Positions 10,301-17,182 of a stretch of DNA of 38,393 nucleotides are shown here, piece by piece; within the stretch, counting starts at the first letter, position 1, and every line of letters begins with the position of its first letter. Source of the DNA: a virus. The stretch is taken from positions 1 through 38,393 of the IMG/VR virus record IMGVR_UViG_3300020472_000071; one strand, given 5' to 3'. The notes under the pieces are model-generated. The model was not told the DNA's origin. It searched no databases and saw only the letters and a program-made list of their open reading frames with translations. The position numbers and the translations under genes were made by a program.

Positions 10301-11149
10301 GATACTGCTGGTGGTGGATACACAGAGATACCATACATCTATGTTATGAATGGTGCTGGTGGTGGAACTAAGATTGTATCTACAATTGATGATGCTGCTG
10401 GAGTTGTTGATCAACTATTCTTAACTGCTAATAGTTCACAACAGTATACCAACTATGTCAAGTTCGGTGGTCTCAGTGGTAATACTGGCACACGATTCAT
10501 TACATTGAATCCAGTTGACACAACCAACACAAATTATTTCTCAATCAAAGCATGTAGAGGTAATGGTGTTAATGGTGGTGATATAGCAGAAGAAGTGTTA
10601 CGTGTATACTATCAGGCTGCTGATTCAACTGATTGGACATTGGTTGATACTATTATCACACCAGCATCAGTTAGAACTGATCCTATCATTGGTGATGTCC
10701 CTATTGTCAGTCAAGCATGGGATGGTGGCAGCGGCGATACTCAATGGTATACTTATTCAGTAGCATTACCAACAGATGCTAAGGCAGTTGGTACTAAGAT
10801 AAAGATTGAACAACCACGTGCTACACCTAGTGCTGCTAATGATAATGATCTAGACAGTGACCATTATGGTATTGCTGAATTCATTTACTGGAATGAGAAG
10901 GTAACAGGTCTTGTATTTGTTCCTACTGCTGGTAAGATCAGTAAACCTGCTGTTGATTCACTATCATATACTGTTCAAGGTGAGACAGGTCCAGGTATTA
11001 CATATAGTTCTGGTCTTGGTGCTTCTGAAGCAACGTTGACATTGAAATCAACAACTAAGATAGAACCACAGGCTACCATTGACCCTGATATAGATGTTCC
11101 TTTGGTTACACCATACTTATTATGTAAGTACTTGATTAAAGCTTTCTAA
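7355..11149 (+). CDS. Glycine-rich tail-collar adhesin
   Basis: 1264 residues. The collar domain is split: its first half is around residues 70-97 (Y-L-Y-C-N-G-D-E-Y, D-F-P-G-L, G-N-K-Y-G-G), its second half is G-T-F-K-V-P-D-L-R near residue 205, and two G-S-G-Y-T repeat units lie between. His-x-His motifs are near 8242 and 8388. A long region of about residues 455-890 is dominated by Gly runs (G-G-G-G-G-A), as in the glycine-rich receptor-binding domains of some phage tail tips and the gp38-type adhesins of T-even phages. A third G-x-G-Y-T unit is near 10310. The protein ends K-Y-L-I-K-A-F. This is the best candidate for host-range determinant in the window. The long minus-strand frames opposite the Gly region are by-products of GGT/GGA codons. 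Confidence 0.85.
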   Translation: MTSSQLYRNARTGFYTDLTVDTTPVGAIVPNLKTGTNSYDHSFVKFGATTFPNLTETTGNAYQVADDPAYTHDGYLYCNGDEYNIRDFPGLYAIVGNKYGGRSSSGIDITNGGSGYTTAPLISITAPGGGSGVQATAAAIVEAGVVIRVDVINPGSGYTSAPSVQFTGGNGTGAAAVVRIDLEDGSIASINTNNVMDWWGADNMGTFKVPDLRTKKVVGNGPVFGNNSPNVGNSTLGVGTTGGAWYLDKNQQDEYFSLGRIVTTGYENVVETVECSIIGQQQVTISMRETKLSGAPQHSHTVYHTIPGFNEYPSEASGDRYLQDYREGKGRLSRWYPTGGIVFTHKHGLLRSPITDNTVATYDVFDAFGGAAGTGSLKDPTVAANEQFYMASGAQGAGSYVFQTYIPDPVMKQFTGSSNIGGRTVNTGGTPVYDYSDEWSYSSPGSYSINLGNISGTPDRLIYEVKAGGGSGAAGNVGGNDGGNSTMVVGSDLNLVAGGGKGGGASNGQQGGDGGDGGSATESGSVSAMGSQDGQDGTNGQNGQTSDGWPTAQYPNNPNGGGTGGQAGDYGNGSNGINLLVGGQSGTYTQTINGDGTFSTAGISNPTSVQFTIRGGKGGQAGYGAYYGYNGGTIVVDLVSSQLSSFAGSAWSVQSGSAASSRNGGTASSGANGGYGGEGHSYAEGGGGGAASLLKRGTQILAGAGGGGGAGASGFDGGAGTNGQGPPSGYSQPDGTTQALGPGAGGGGGHYGCIGGGGGAGGAGVARNGITFGGNGNGGASGGPGGAPGGDGGHQGGGAGLSGVSSYRTDWFSLNSFSHSNSGSGSASITAVYNNDYWTAGGGGGGAGGQWGGSIQWSLLNNPGSISVTVGGGGSGVNPGGQTTGSTASGDGGFVKVGLGKIVGYVGGSTGTSVGDVIASGSQDATVWDVNIVGGGTGTGTAGNFKLPTTQVPDVIITGGGATSDATASVTVASNKVTNISLDTAGGGYTEIPYIYVMNGAGGGTKIVSTIDDAAGVVDQLFLTANSSQQYTNYVKFGGLSGNTGTRFITLNPVDTTNTNYFSIKACRGNGVNGGDIAEEVLRVYYQAADSTDWTLVDTIITPASVRTDPIIGDVPIVSQAWDGGSGDTQWYTYSVALPTDAKAVGTKIKIEQPRATPSAANDNDLDSDHYGIAEFIYWNEKVTGLVFVPTAGKISKPAVDSLSYTVQGETGPGITYSSGLGASEATLTLKSTTKIEPQATIDPDIDVPLVTPYLLCKYLIKAF

Positions 11150-11152
11150 ATA
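11145..11152 (+). promoter_or_regulatory. Possible late-promoter-like site
   Basis: TCTAAATA overlaps the stop of the glycine-rich adhesin and lies about 22 bases upstream of the next ATG. It resembles the T4-type late element TATAAATA at six of eight positions. In such AT-rich DNA a chance match is quite possible. Confidence 0.3.
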
Positions 11153-11174
11153 TAACGGAGATACTAATAATACA

Positions 11175-12050
11175 ATGGCAGATGCACCAGTACTGCAAGT
11201 ACAGTTAGATGTTATCAATCAGGAGATTGAGTACAACGGTACACCCAAAACTATTCCTGAATCATATTGGAAGGACACGCTCACTCCACTACTATATCCT
11301 TTATGGGATAGTGACAAGGATAAGCTTATCACATTTCAGTGGTTCACTAATGACACATACACTGCTAAACGTAGGAAGTATGTAAAAGACTTTAAGACTG
11401 ATACATTTCAGTGGGTTGACTATGAGATGGAAGCAGTTGGTGCTACTGAAGCAACTGCATTCAAAGATAAGTTGGTTGATGCATTCTATGTAATTGATTC
11501 ACTTGAGAATGTTGAGTTCCAAGATGAACTTGCTAGAATGTATTCTAAACAGAAAGCAGTCTCACCATTGAGTGTAAGACTAGCAAGGAATTTCCTATTA
11601 GATGAAACAGATTGGACACAGTTAGCTGATGCTCCTATTGATGCTGATACTAAAGCACAGTATACATTGTATAGACAGAAACTAAGAGAACTAACTGATT
11701 CTACTGAGTTCACTAATGATGTTGATAAGACTAAGTTCCCTATATCTCCAGAGTTTTATACTAAAATACACAAGGTAGACTTCCCAACTGAAGATTATCT
11801 TGCAACTGACTCACAGTTCATTGAGATGGGTAAGCACCGTCTTAAGAAGTTTAGAGATAAGATAGCATATTTCTTGACACTCAAGTCAGAGACTGATAAG
11901 ACATACTTCAATGATATGTTAGTTGAGTACGAGCACATCAAGACAACTAAGATACTTGGAACACGAGAGGATGAGGACACAGAGAAGAACAGAGATTTCT
12001 TAGAGAAACTCATACAAGATGCTACTGATGAACTCAACAAGGGTGGATAA
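11175..12050 (+). CDS. Phage tail assembly chaperone-like protein
   Basis: 291 residues, hydrophilic, no signal or membrane segment. Around residues 135-175 it carries R-N-F-L-L-D-E-T-D-W-T-Q-L-A-D followed by Y-R-Q-K-L-R-E-L-T-D. This is the hallmark of tail fibre/tail assembly chaperones (R-x-x-L-L-x-x-T-D-W ... Y-R-x-x-L-R). Its place directly after three fibre genes fits a role in folding or assembling fibres. The N-terminal half (V-I-N-Q-E-I-E-Y-N-G-T) and the charged C-terminal part are not recognised. A purine-rich CGGAG lies about 17 bases before the ATG, too far to be an ideal ribosome site. Confidence 0.65.
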   Translation: MADAPVLQVQLDVINQEIEYNGTPKTIPESYWKDTLTPLLYPLWDSDKDKLITFQWFTNDTYTAKRRKYVKDFKTDTFQWVDYEMEAVGATEATAFKDKLVDAFYVIDSLENVEFQDELARMYSKQKAVSPLSVRLARNFLLDETDWTQLADAPIDADTKAQYTLYRQKLRELTDSTEFTNDVDKTKFPISPEFYTKIHKVDFPTEDYLATDSQFIEMGKHRLKKFRDKIAYFLTLKSETDKTYFNDMLVEYEHIKTTKILGTREDEDTEKNRDFLEKLIQDATDELNKGG

Positions 12051-12052
12051 TA

Positions 12053-12406
12053 ATGATAACAATAGGTAACGAACTATCTCATTTTGATTTGATGTCCTAT
12101 TATGCTAATAGGAATCAATGTGCGTTGCTGTACTTTGATCTTAGCACGTATAATGCTCTCAGTGCAAGTAAGAAAGCGACAGTCATAGCATATTATGAGG
12201 GATTTGTCGATGAGTATGCACTTGACATCATGAAGCAGGGCGTGTATAATACTCTCAGGTTCGACAACGATGACATTGCATGCGTAAGTGCTGCTGCTTG
12301 GTTCCCCAAGCTAGCGCAGTGTCCAGACTCAGACCATTTCATTAATTCGTATGTAGTAGATGCATACGGTGATATAGTATGGCAAAACATCCCAGACCCA
12401 AGCTAG
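12053..12406 (+). CDS. Conserved-type small protein of unknown function
   Basis: 117 residues, begins 2 bases after the chaperone-like gene, ATG preceded by TGGATAATA. It contains many aromatic and Ala residues (for example A-L-L-Y-F-D-L-S-T-Y) and no recognisable domain. The last 28 bases overlap the next gene in another frame. Position between fibre genes and methyltransferases gives no functional clue. Confidence 0.6.
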   Translation: MITIGNELSHFDLMSYYANRNQCALLYFDLSTYNALSASKKATVIAYYEGFVDEYALDIMKQGVYNTLRFDNDDIACVSAAAWFPKLAQCPDSDHFINSYVVDAYGDIVWQNIPDPS

Positions 12407-12603
12407 AGAAGTTAGAAAACTCTTATCTATTAGAAGATAAGTTTATGATGCCTGGTTTTGTTACCAAGAATCCATATGGTGAATGGGCTGCTGTTCCTGT
12501 CATGGGTAAACATAATAGGTACGTGGTCATACACAACGGTAAACTACTTAAAACATGTAGTTATGATGTTGCTTTTAATTTAATGATGAGTCACTATAAA
12601 TGA
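12379..12603 (+). CDS. Small basic protein of unknown function
   Basis: 74 residues, Lys-rich at the N-terminus (M-A-K-H-P-R-P-K-L-E-K-L-E). It overlaps the previous gene by 28 bases and the following methyltransferase gene by 4 (ATGA), so it belongs to the same translationally coupled run. No family recognised. Confidence 0.6.
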   Translation: MAKHPRPKLEKLENSYLLEDKFMMPGFVTKNPYGEWAAVPVMGKHNRYVVIHNGKLLKTCSYDVAFNLMMSHYK

Positions 12604-13529
12604 GAGATACTATATTATATGGTGACTGCATTGCATCATTGAAGCAATTTGATGAACAAGCACGTATGTGTGTCACATCTCCACCTTACTATGGTTTAAG
12701 AAACTATGGTGATGAAGATGAACAGATAGGTCAGGAGGACACACCAGAACAATTTATTGATAACTTAGTTAAGGTATTCAGAGAGGTACGTAATGTGCTC
12801 ACAGATGATGGAACTTGTTGGGTTAATCTTGGGGATAGTTACTATAATTACAGGCCAGGGCGAGGACAAGGATTGGTTAAACAAACAGTCTCAAATACTA
12901 AGCAAGACCTCCCAGATCTGTGTCCTCGTAGAGGAAACAAACTTGACGGACTCAAAGAAAAAGATTTAATTGGTATACCATGGATGTTTGCATTTGCTAT
13001 GAGAGCAGATGGTTGGTATCTAAGACAGGATATTATATGGCACAAGCCTAACCCTATGCCTGAGTCAGTTAAGGATAGATGTACTAAGTCACATGAGTAT
13101 ATCTTTTTGTTTAGTAAGAATAAGAAATATTATTATGATAATGAGGCTATTAAAGAACCTGCTAAGGATTGGGGAACAAGAGACAGAACAAATGGTAAGT
13201 ATCATAATGAAGGGACAGGATTGTCACCTCACACTGGTCTTTCCAAATCATACCCTACTAAGAATAAGAGAAGTGTATGGTCGGTGACCAACAAACCATA
13301 TAAAGGTGCTCACTTTGCAGTGTATCCACCTGATCTGATTGAACCATGTATCCTTGCTGGTAGTGAGAAGGGTGACATAGTATTAGACCCATTCATGGGG
13401 TCAGGCACTACCGCAATGGTAGCTAAGAAGAATAGTAGAGCATATCTTGGGTGTGAACTCAACAAGGACTATGCCAGTTTAATAAGTGACCGCTTGAGCA
13501 CCATTCCAAACAAACTTCCGCTATACTAA
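12600..13529 (+). CDS. DNA methyltransferase, beta class (N4-cytosine or N6-adenine)
   Basis: 309 residues. The catalytic motif IV, T-S-P-P-Y-Y-G-L-R, is at residues 26-34 and the AdoMet-binding motif I, D-P-F-M-G-S-G-T, at 263-270. This IV-before-I order defines beta-class amino-methyltransferases. S-P-P-Y rather than D-P-P-Y is typical of N4-cytosine enzymes but is also seen in some N6-adenine ones. H-E-Y-I-F-L-F-S-K near residue 165 is usual for the family. Length is normal and both motifs are intact, so it should be active. It overlaps the previous gene by ATGA and is followed 20 bases later by an HNH nuclease gene. Target sequence is unknown. Confidence 0.92.
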   Translation: MRDTILYGDCIASLKQFDEQARMCVTSPPYYGLRNYGDEDEQIGQEDTPEQFIDNLVKVFREVRNVLTDDGTCWVNLGDSYYNYRPGRGQGLVKQTVSNTKQDLPDLCPRRGNKLDGLKEKDLIGIPWMFAFAMRADGWYLRQDIIWHKPNPMPESVKDRCTKSHEYIFLFSKNKKYYYDNEAIKEPAKDWGTRDRTNGKYHNEGTGLSPHTGLSKSYPTKNKRSVWSVTNKPYKGAHFAVYPPDLIEPCILAGSEKGDIVLDPFMGSGTTAMVAKKNSRAYLGCELNKDYASLISDRLSTIPNKLPLY

Positions 13530-13549
13530 CAGTATCACATTCTAGAATT

Positions 13550-13975
13550 ATGCCTTCTACAGTATCACAGCAACAGAAAGCGAGATTCTTTGCTGAAGGA
13601 CACACACTCCCTACATGTGTCAATGATGGATGTAATAATAATGTACAAGTAAGAGAGTGGAAGTACTGGTCATTCAAATCAGAATGCTCTAGTTGTGCCA
13701 CTGCACGTAAGAAAGGAGTTGATAGACCTGGTGTTACAAGACATAAAAAGAACTATTGCGAAAATCATGATGGTCATCTAGGATGGACATGTCCTGTTCC
13801 TAGTCTATCATGGGCAGGGTTTGAGAATAGTCTCGATTTAGATCATTTAGATGGTGACCACCACAATAATGTTCCTGATAATGTCAAGACATACTGTAAA
13901 CTATGTCATGGACGTAAATCATTAATCAATGGAGACTGCAACAGTAACAAATCATCTTCAAGGAGTATTGGATGA
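13550..13975 (+). CDS. HNH endonuclease with zinc ribbon
   Basis: 141 residues. The C-terminal part has the beta-beta-alpha-metal signature L-D-L-D-H-L-D-G-D-H-H-N-N followed by N-V-K-T-Y-C-K-L-C-H, giving catalytic H99, N111 and H120 as candidates, with C116 and C119 probably binding zinc. An N-terminal ribbon has C23, C28, C46 and C49. It sits between two DNA methyltransferase genes and overlaps the second by four bases (ATGA). It could be a free-standing homing-type nuclease as often found in T4-like phages, or the cutting partner of a restriction-modification pair; sequence alone cannot decide. Confidence 0.85.
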   Translation: MPSTVSQQQKARFFAEGHTLPTCVNDGCNNNVQVREWKYWSFKSECSSCATARKKGVDRPGVTRHKKNYCENHDGHLGWTCPVPSLSWAGFENSLDLDHLDGDHHNNVPDNVKTYCKLCHGRKSLINGDCNSNKSSSRSIG

Positions 13976-14751
13976 TCATACACGACGACGCATTAAATTA
14001 TTTGACTGAGATGGATGGAGATAGTGTACACCTTACATGTACATCTCCTCCATATTATAATGCCAAAGCATATGCTACATGGCCAAATTATGATAAGTAT
14101 CTACAATTCCTTGAGGATATATTCCGTGAAGTTCACAGAGTCACAATACAAGGGAGAATCTGTGCTGTTAATCTATCACCAGTAATACAGGCACGTGAGT
14201 CAAGATCACATGAGAGTAAGAGACTTGCGATACCGTTCCACTTCTTTAGTATTATGGAGAGGTTAGGTTGGCAGTATCTTGATGATATTATATGGTTGAA
14301 ACCAGAAGGATCTGCTGTTAATCGTAACGGTGGATTCTTTCAGCATCGTAAACCAGTAGCATACAAACCAAATCTTGTTACAGAGACTATACTAATATTC
14401 AAGAAAGAAGCACCCTTCCTTATAGATAAGACAGTGCGCTCATATGCTCCTGATATATTAGAACAGTCATTAGTACCTGATGGTTATGAGAGATCAAATG
14501 TGTGGCAATTTAACCCTGAAACTACATCAAAACACTTAGCACCATACCCACAACAACTATCAGATAAGATTGTACAATACTATAGTTACGTCAATGATGT
14601 GGTACTTGATCCATTTATAGGGTCAGGCACTACTGCTATATCATGTATAGATCATAACAGAAACTATATTGGTATTGAAATCCACGAAGAGTATGTTAGA
14701 ATGGCAAAAGAACGTATTGCACGTCACACACCCCTCAAGAAGTTCTTATGA
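13972..14751 (+). CDS. DNA methyltransferase, beta class
   Basis: 259 residues. Motif IV T-S-P-P-Y-Y-N-A-K starts at residue 24 and motif I D-P-F-I-G-S-G-T is at 213-220, again the beta-class order. D-D-I-I-W-L-K-P near residue 104 matches the same place in the first methyltransferase (Q-D-I-I-W-H-K-P), but the rest differs, so they are distant relatives rather than a recent duplication. The start codon overlaps the HNH gene stop (ATGA) and the stop overlaps the next ATG, so nuclease and methyltransferase are probably made together. Confidence 0.92.
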   Translation: MIIHDDALNYLTEMDGDSVHLTCTSPPYYNAKAYATWPNYDKYLQFLEDIFREVHRVTIQGRICAVNLSPVIQARESRSHESKRLAIPFHFFSIMERLGWQYLDDIIWLKPEGSAVNRNGGFFQHRKPVAYKPNLVTETILIFKKEAPFLIDKTVRSYAPDILEQSLVPDGYERSNVWQFNPETTSKHLAPYPQQLSDKIVQYYSYVNDVVLDPFIGSGTTAISCIDHNRNYIGIEIHEEYVRMAKERIARHTPLKKFL

Positions 14752-14948
14752 AAGATCAAAACTCCGTTGATGACCATGAATCACATGACCAGAAATGGAA
14801 TCGTGGACTGGATTTATACATAGAGTCAGTACATAAACCAGACAACGCACTGCGTGGTTGTGCTCATAACCAGAAGTGTTTCAATGAACTGATGGATGTA
14901 AGAGCACATGTATTAGAATACTTAAAGACTTTACGGAGACCAGTATGA
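14748..14948 (+). CDS. Small His-rich hydrophilic protein, unknown
   Basis: 66 residues with several His and Asp (D-D-H-E-S-H-D-Q near the start) and one Cys pair (C-A-H-N-Q-K-C). It overlaps the methyltransferase and the next gene by four bases each. No family recognised; the tight coupling supports a real gene. Confidence 0.6.
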   Translation: MKDQNSVDDHESHDQKWNRGLDLYIESVHKPDNALRGCAHNQKCFNELMDVRAHVLEYLKTLRRPV

Positions 14949-15298
14949 AAAGTAGAAGAACAATGTTAGCAGAAGCAATTCAAATGTATCTTGACGATGC
15001 ATCTGTTGATGAGTTTCATGCTGATCTAAAGTCAGAATTAGAAAGACTTCAATCATATCATCAACAACATGCTGATGATGCTGCTAAGATGAGTGGCAAA
15101 GCACCCAACACAATCCTACTAAATGAAGAGGATTGGAATGAGTGGGGTAAAAACCCTGATTGGACACCATCACCTGATGAAGGTTATGAGTACACTCCAA
15201 CCACTATACCTGGTAAGGCAGAGCAAAAGCAGTACACTTATGCTGCTAACATTACTATGTCAGATATAGCAAAGTTCCACAGGGGCAGCAGCCTGTAG
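14945..15298 (+). CDS. Unknown protein, last gene of the methyltransferase run
   Basis: 117 residues. The N-terminal half is helical and charged (M-L-A-E-A-I-Q-M-Y-L-D-D-A ... L-K-S-E-L-E-R-L); the second half has acidic and aromatic residues (E-E-D-W-N-E-W-G). No family recognised. ATGA overlap with the previous gene; a palindrome and a promoter follow its stop, so it closes this transcription unit. Confidence 0.6.
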   Translation: MKSRRTMLAEAIQMYLDDASVDEFHADLKSELERLQSYHQQHADDAAKMSGKAPNTILLNEEDWNEWGKNPDWTPSPDEGYEYTPTTIPGKAEQKQYTYAANITMSDIAKFHRGSSL

Positions 15299-15302
15299 TG
15301 TG

Positions 15303-15318
15303 ACAGTTCACAAACTGT
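15303..15318 (+). promoter_or_regulatory. Operator-like palindrome ACAGTT-N4-AACTGT
   Basis: A perfect 6+6 inverted repeat with a four-base spacer, immediately after the stop at 15298 and about 10 bases upstream of the promoter at 15329. Related sites occur at 22114 and 22741, and half-sites at 22532, 23740 and 24634. Binding protein unknown. Confidence 0.45.
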
Positions 15319-15328
15319 TTCAATTTGG

Positions 15329-15356
15329 GTGACAATGCCGCATGATGTACTATACT
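15329..15356 (+). promoter_or_regulatory. Sigma70-like promoter
   Basis: GTGACA, 16 bases, then TATACT. Transcription would begin near 15363 and the first in-frame ATG after that is at 15378, which decides the start of the following gene: the longer frame beginning at 15342 would lie inside the promoter. Confidence 0.65.
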
Positions 15357-15377
15357 AGGTATATCAACAGGTCATTC

Positions 15378-15539
15378 ATGAACCAAGTCACTACAAAGAC
15401 AAGGAGCACGTCAAATGGTAAGATTATAGTCTGCCCATGCTGCTCTCAACCATCCAGAGTGTATCACTTTGCTTGGTCTGCACTATCATGTGCTCATTGT
15501 AATGAATCTGTAAACAAACTGAATTGGTATTTACTATGA
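15378..15539 (+). CDS. Small zinc-ribbon protein
   Basis: 53 residues. Two Cys pairs, C-P-C-C and C-A-H-C, are spaced about 18 residues apart and form a probable zinc ribbon, the likely core of the protein. The upstream ATG codons at 15342-15345 overlap the -10 element, so the start at 15378 is preferred. Such small ribbons often bind nucleic acid or a host protein; the specific role is unknown. Its stop overlaps the next ATG (ATGA). Confidence 0.65.
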   Translation: MNQVTTKTRSTSNGKIIVCPCCSQPSRVYHFAWSALSCAHCNESVNKLNWYLL

Positions 15540-15784
15540 ACGACTTGATCCAAGACTTTACTGATAACATTGCGTATTGCATACATGTTATCGGTTGTAA
15601 CACAGAGCAGACTGATGAACTCATCGGTGCTGCTGATAATTTAGGAGTGTCTGCACAGTATTTCTGTGAAGAGTTTATCGTTGCACCTGAAGATGAAGAG
15701 TGCATGAAGTATCAAGACGATGAATTCATGGACATTGATCTATTCAACACTGTTCATGGGATATATTTTGAAGAGGTTGAATGA
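15536..15784 (+). CDS. Small acidic protein, unknown
   Basis: 82 residues, strongly acidic, especially the C-terminal half (A-P-E-D-E-E-C-M ... D-D-E-F-M-D-I-D). Start chosen at the ATGA overlap with the zinc-ribbon gene rather than 12 bases upstream. The charge could suit a protein- or nucleic acid-mimic, but that is speculation. It overlaps the next gene by four bases. Confidence 0.6.
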   Translation: MNDLIQDFTDNIAYCIHVIGCNTEQTDELIGAADNLGVSAQYFCEEFIVAPEDEECMKYQDDEFMDIDLFNTVHGIYFEEVE

Positions 15785-16002
15785 TGAGTTTGAAAGCAGA
15801 CACTATTAGTAGAGTCATTGGATCTGTACTAATAGTGGTGTCTTACTTCGTTATCTTACATGTCAATGTGATCACTGGTACAGTATTACATGCTGTTGCT
15901 GATCTCATTAGCATACCATATTTCATTCGCACTAGAGGATGGGATGTTGTTATCATGCTATCCTTTATGACATGCATTTCTGTAAGCAAGTTCGCCTTAT
16001 AA
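15781..16002 (+). CDS. Small inner-membrane protein
   Basis: 73 residues with two or three hydrophobic stretches, about residues 11-34 (V-I-G-S-V-L-I-V-V-S-Y-F-V-I-L), 38-49 and 54-72. Mostly transmembrane, with no catalytic motif. Starts at the TGATG overlap with the acidic protein; the second ATG (15784) is equally possible. Two similarly small membrane proteins lie further down this block. Confidence 0.6.
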   Translation: MMSLKADTISRVIGSVLIVVSYFVILHVNVITGTVLHAVADLISIPYFIRTRGWDVVIMLSFMTCISVSKFAL

Positions 16003-16004
16003 CA

Positions 16005-16199
16005 ATGCAACCCAAGTTTCCTTTTGCGGTCGGTGACCGAGTAAGATTTCGTGATGAAGAAGGATTCGTCAATTTCATAGACACAGCATACTTTACGCTG
16101 TGTGTACGACAGTGGGAAGATAAAGGAAAGAAAAATGGCGTAGGTCAGTGTAATTTGTTAATATACAGGAAATATTGGGATGAGGTAGAACGCTTGTGA
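16005..16199 (+). CDS. Small beta-barrel-like protein, unknown
   Basis: 64 residues beginning at ATG 16005, two bases after the previous stop; a longer frame from 15939 would overlap the membrane protein by 64 bases and is not preferred. F-A-V-G-D-R-V-R-F-R-D-E-E-G-F-V-N-F-I resembles the first strands of SH3/KOW-like barrels, so binding to nucleic acid or protein is possible. Confidence 0.55.
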   Translation: MQPKFPFAVGDRVRFRDEEGFVNFIDTAYFTLCVRQWEDKGKKNGVGQCNLLIYRKYWDEVERL

Positions 16200-16215
16200 C
16201 ACTCAAGAGAGTGTC
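16198..16215 (+). promoter_or_regulatory. Hairpin after the stop codon
   Basis: GACACTC, loop AAGA, GAGTGTC: a perfect 7-base stem just past the stop at 16199. No T-run follows, so it is not a classical terminator; it may be a processing or operator site. It lies directly upstream of the next promoter. Confidence 0.4.
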
Positions 16216-16224
16216 CACGATCTA

Positions 16225-16252
16225 TTGCATCCGCTTGCTCACGTACTATAAT
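16225..16252 (+). promoter_or_regulatory. Sigma70-like promoter
   Basis: TTGCAT, 16 bases, TATAAT. Expected start near 16259, 17 bases before the ATG at 16276. Matches the host housekeeping consensus, so this gene is probably expressed early. Confidence 0.65.
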
Positions 16253-16275
16253 AAGTACATAACAAACAAAGGAAC

Positions 16276-16608
16276 ATGACTAAGACAGCATTCTACCCAG
16301 ACACAATGAAGGTCGCAGACAGAGTAATTATATTGGGAAGAGCACTGCAAACAAACTATGACAGAAGAGGATACTCATCTGATACAGTGTTTGATGTCAA
16401 AGAAGGTCGTAAGTACTGGAAGATCATGATGGTCAACAATCAAGAGAGTGTCCATGCATTTATAGATAAGAAGACTGGTGACGTATTCAAACCAGCATCA
16501 TGGAGAGGACCAGCAAAGCATGCACGTTACAATCTAATTGATGAAGGATCATATGGAGAGTGCATAGCAAGAGCAGATTGGTCAGGTGGTTATCTCTATA
16601 TGAGATAA
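16276..16608 (+). CDS. Unknown protein with lysine-rich KTGDVFKP block
   Basis: 110 residues, soluble. The central part, V-H-A-F-I-D-K-K-T-G-D-V-F-K-P-A-S-W-R-G-P-A-K, has the feel of a conserved small domain seen in marine T4-like phages, but I cannot attach a function. It has its own promoter just upstream and AAAGGAA 6 bases before the ATG. Confidence 0.65.
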   Translation: MTKTAFYPDTMKVADRVIILGRALQTNYDRRGYSSDTVFDVKEGRKYWKIMMVNNQESVHAFIDKKTGDVFKPASWRGPAKHARYNLIDEGSYGECIARADWSGGYLYMR

Positions 16609-16611
16609 TCC

Positions 16612-16640
16612 TTGACATCCAGTCCATTTTATCCTATACT
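16612..16640 (+). promoter_or_regulatory. Strong sigma70-type promoter
   Basis: TTGACA, 17 bases, TATACT: perfect -35, five of six in the -10, ideal spacing. Expected start near 16647, 15 bases before ATG 16662. It lies directly after the previous stop (16608) with no terminator between. Confidence 0.8.
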
Positions 16641-16661
16641 AACCACAGTACTTTTATCATC

Positions 16662-16955
16662 ATGTCTAAAAAGTTCTACAATCAGCAACTCAAAGCGCAA
16701 CGTCTATCACCATTGGTAGTATCTCATGTTAAAGAATTACTCTCTCCTATTGACACAAACAACGAACGCTCTGCATTTACCGTTCGTCTCAATACTACTG
16801 CTGATCCCTTGTCTAGAGATTACAGAACATTTTGGACTTACCAATCTCGTTTCACTCTTGAGTTTGTTAAAGCACTAGAAGCATTGATACCACAGGGTTT
16901 ACGCCTTGTTGAGTATGATCACCTGAACAACCTAGCATCACTGGAGCGTGTATAA
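16662..16955 (+). CDS. Unknown small protein
   Basis: 97 residues. The promoter at 16612-16640 rules out the longer frame from 16560 and fixes ATG 16662 (M-S-K-K-F-Y-N-Q-Q-L-K). The central part N-E-R-S-A-F-T-V-R-L ... R-D-Y-R-T-F-W-T-Y is mixed; the end is leucine-rich. No family recognised. Stop overlaps the next ATG by one base (TAATG). Confidence 0.65.
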   Translation: MSKKFYNQQLKAQRLSPLVVSHVKELLSPIDTNNERSAFTVRLNTTADPLSRDYRTFWTYQSRFTLEFVKALEALIPQGLRLVEYDHLNNLASLERV

Positions 16956-17182
16956 TGGACGTTATACTAGAGAGATTTCCGTACCGATACATACAAGATG
17001 GATTGCTTGAGATAAATGGCAATCCAGACTATCGTATTCAGAAATGGAATGAGTACACTAACAGGTACAATGACATGTATTATCTTGAAAACCAAATGCA
17101 ACTTGATACAGCATTGGAGGATGCAGAGTATACTAAATGGTTAGATCCAGAGGGTGTACCAGCATATAGGAAGGCATCGTGA
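16955..17182 (+). CDS. Small Tyr-rich acidic protein, unknown
   Basis: 75 residues, with many Tyr and Asn (N-E-Y-T-N-R-Y-N-D-M-Y-Y). One-base overlap upstream and four-base overlap downstream place it in a tightly coupled operon. No domain recognised. Confidence 0.55.
   Translation: MDVILERFPYRYIQDGLLEINGNPDYRIQKWNEYTNRYNDMYYLENQMQLDTALEDAEYTKWLDPEGVPAYRKAS

Noticed and set aside
9862-10338. 158-codon minus-strand open frame opposite the glycine-rich adhesin
   Set aside because: Its Pro/Val/Thr-rich product is the complement of GGT/GGA codons; no promoter or start signal, and it lies within a confident gene. The frames at 7699-8034 and 8740-8940 (minus) are explained the same way.
4330-11149. 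Shadow plus-strand frames inside fibre genes (for example 9588-9935)
   Set aside because: They lie inside long, domain-supported genes and give low-complexity Val/Leu-rich products derived from GGT repeats.
16204-16454. 14-base exact direct repeat CAAGAGAGTGTCCA at 16204 and 16441
   Set aside because: A few exact 14-base repeats are expected by chance in 38 kb; the second copy lies within coding sequence and shows no other shared context.
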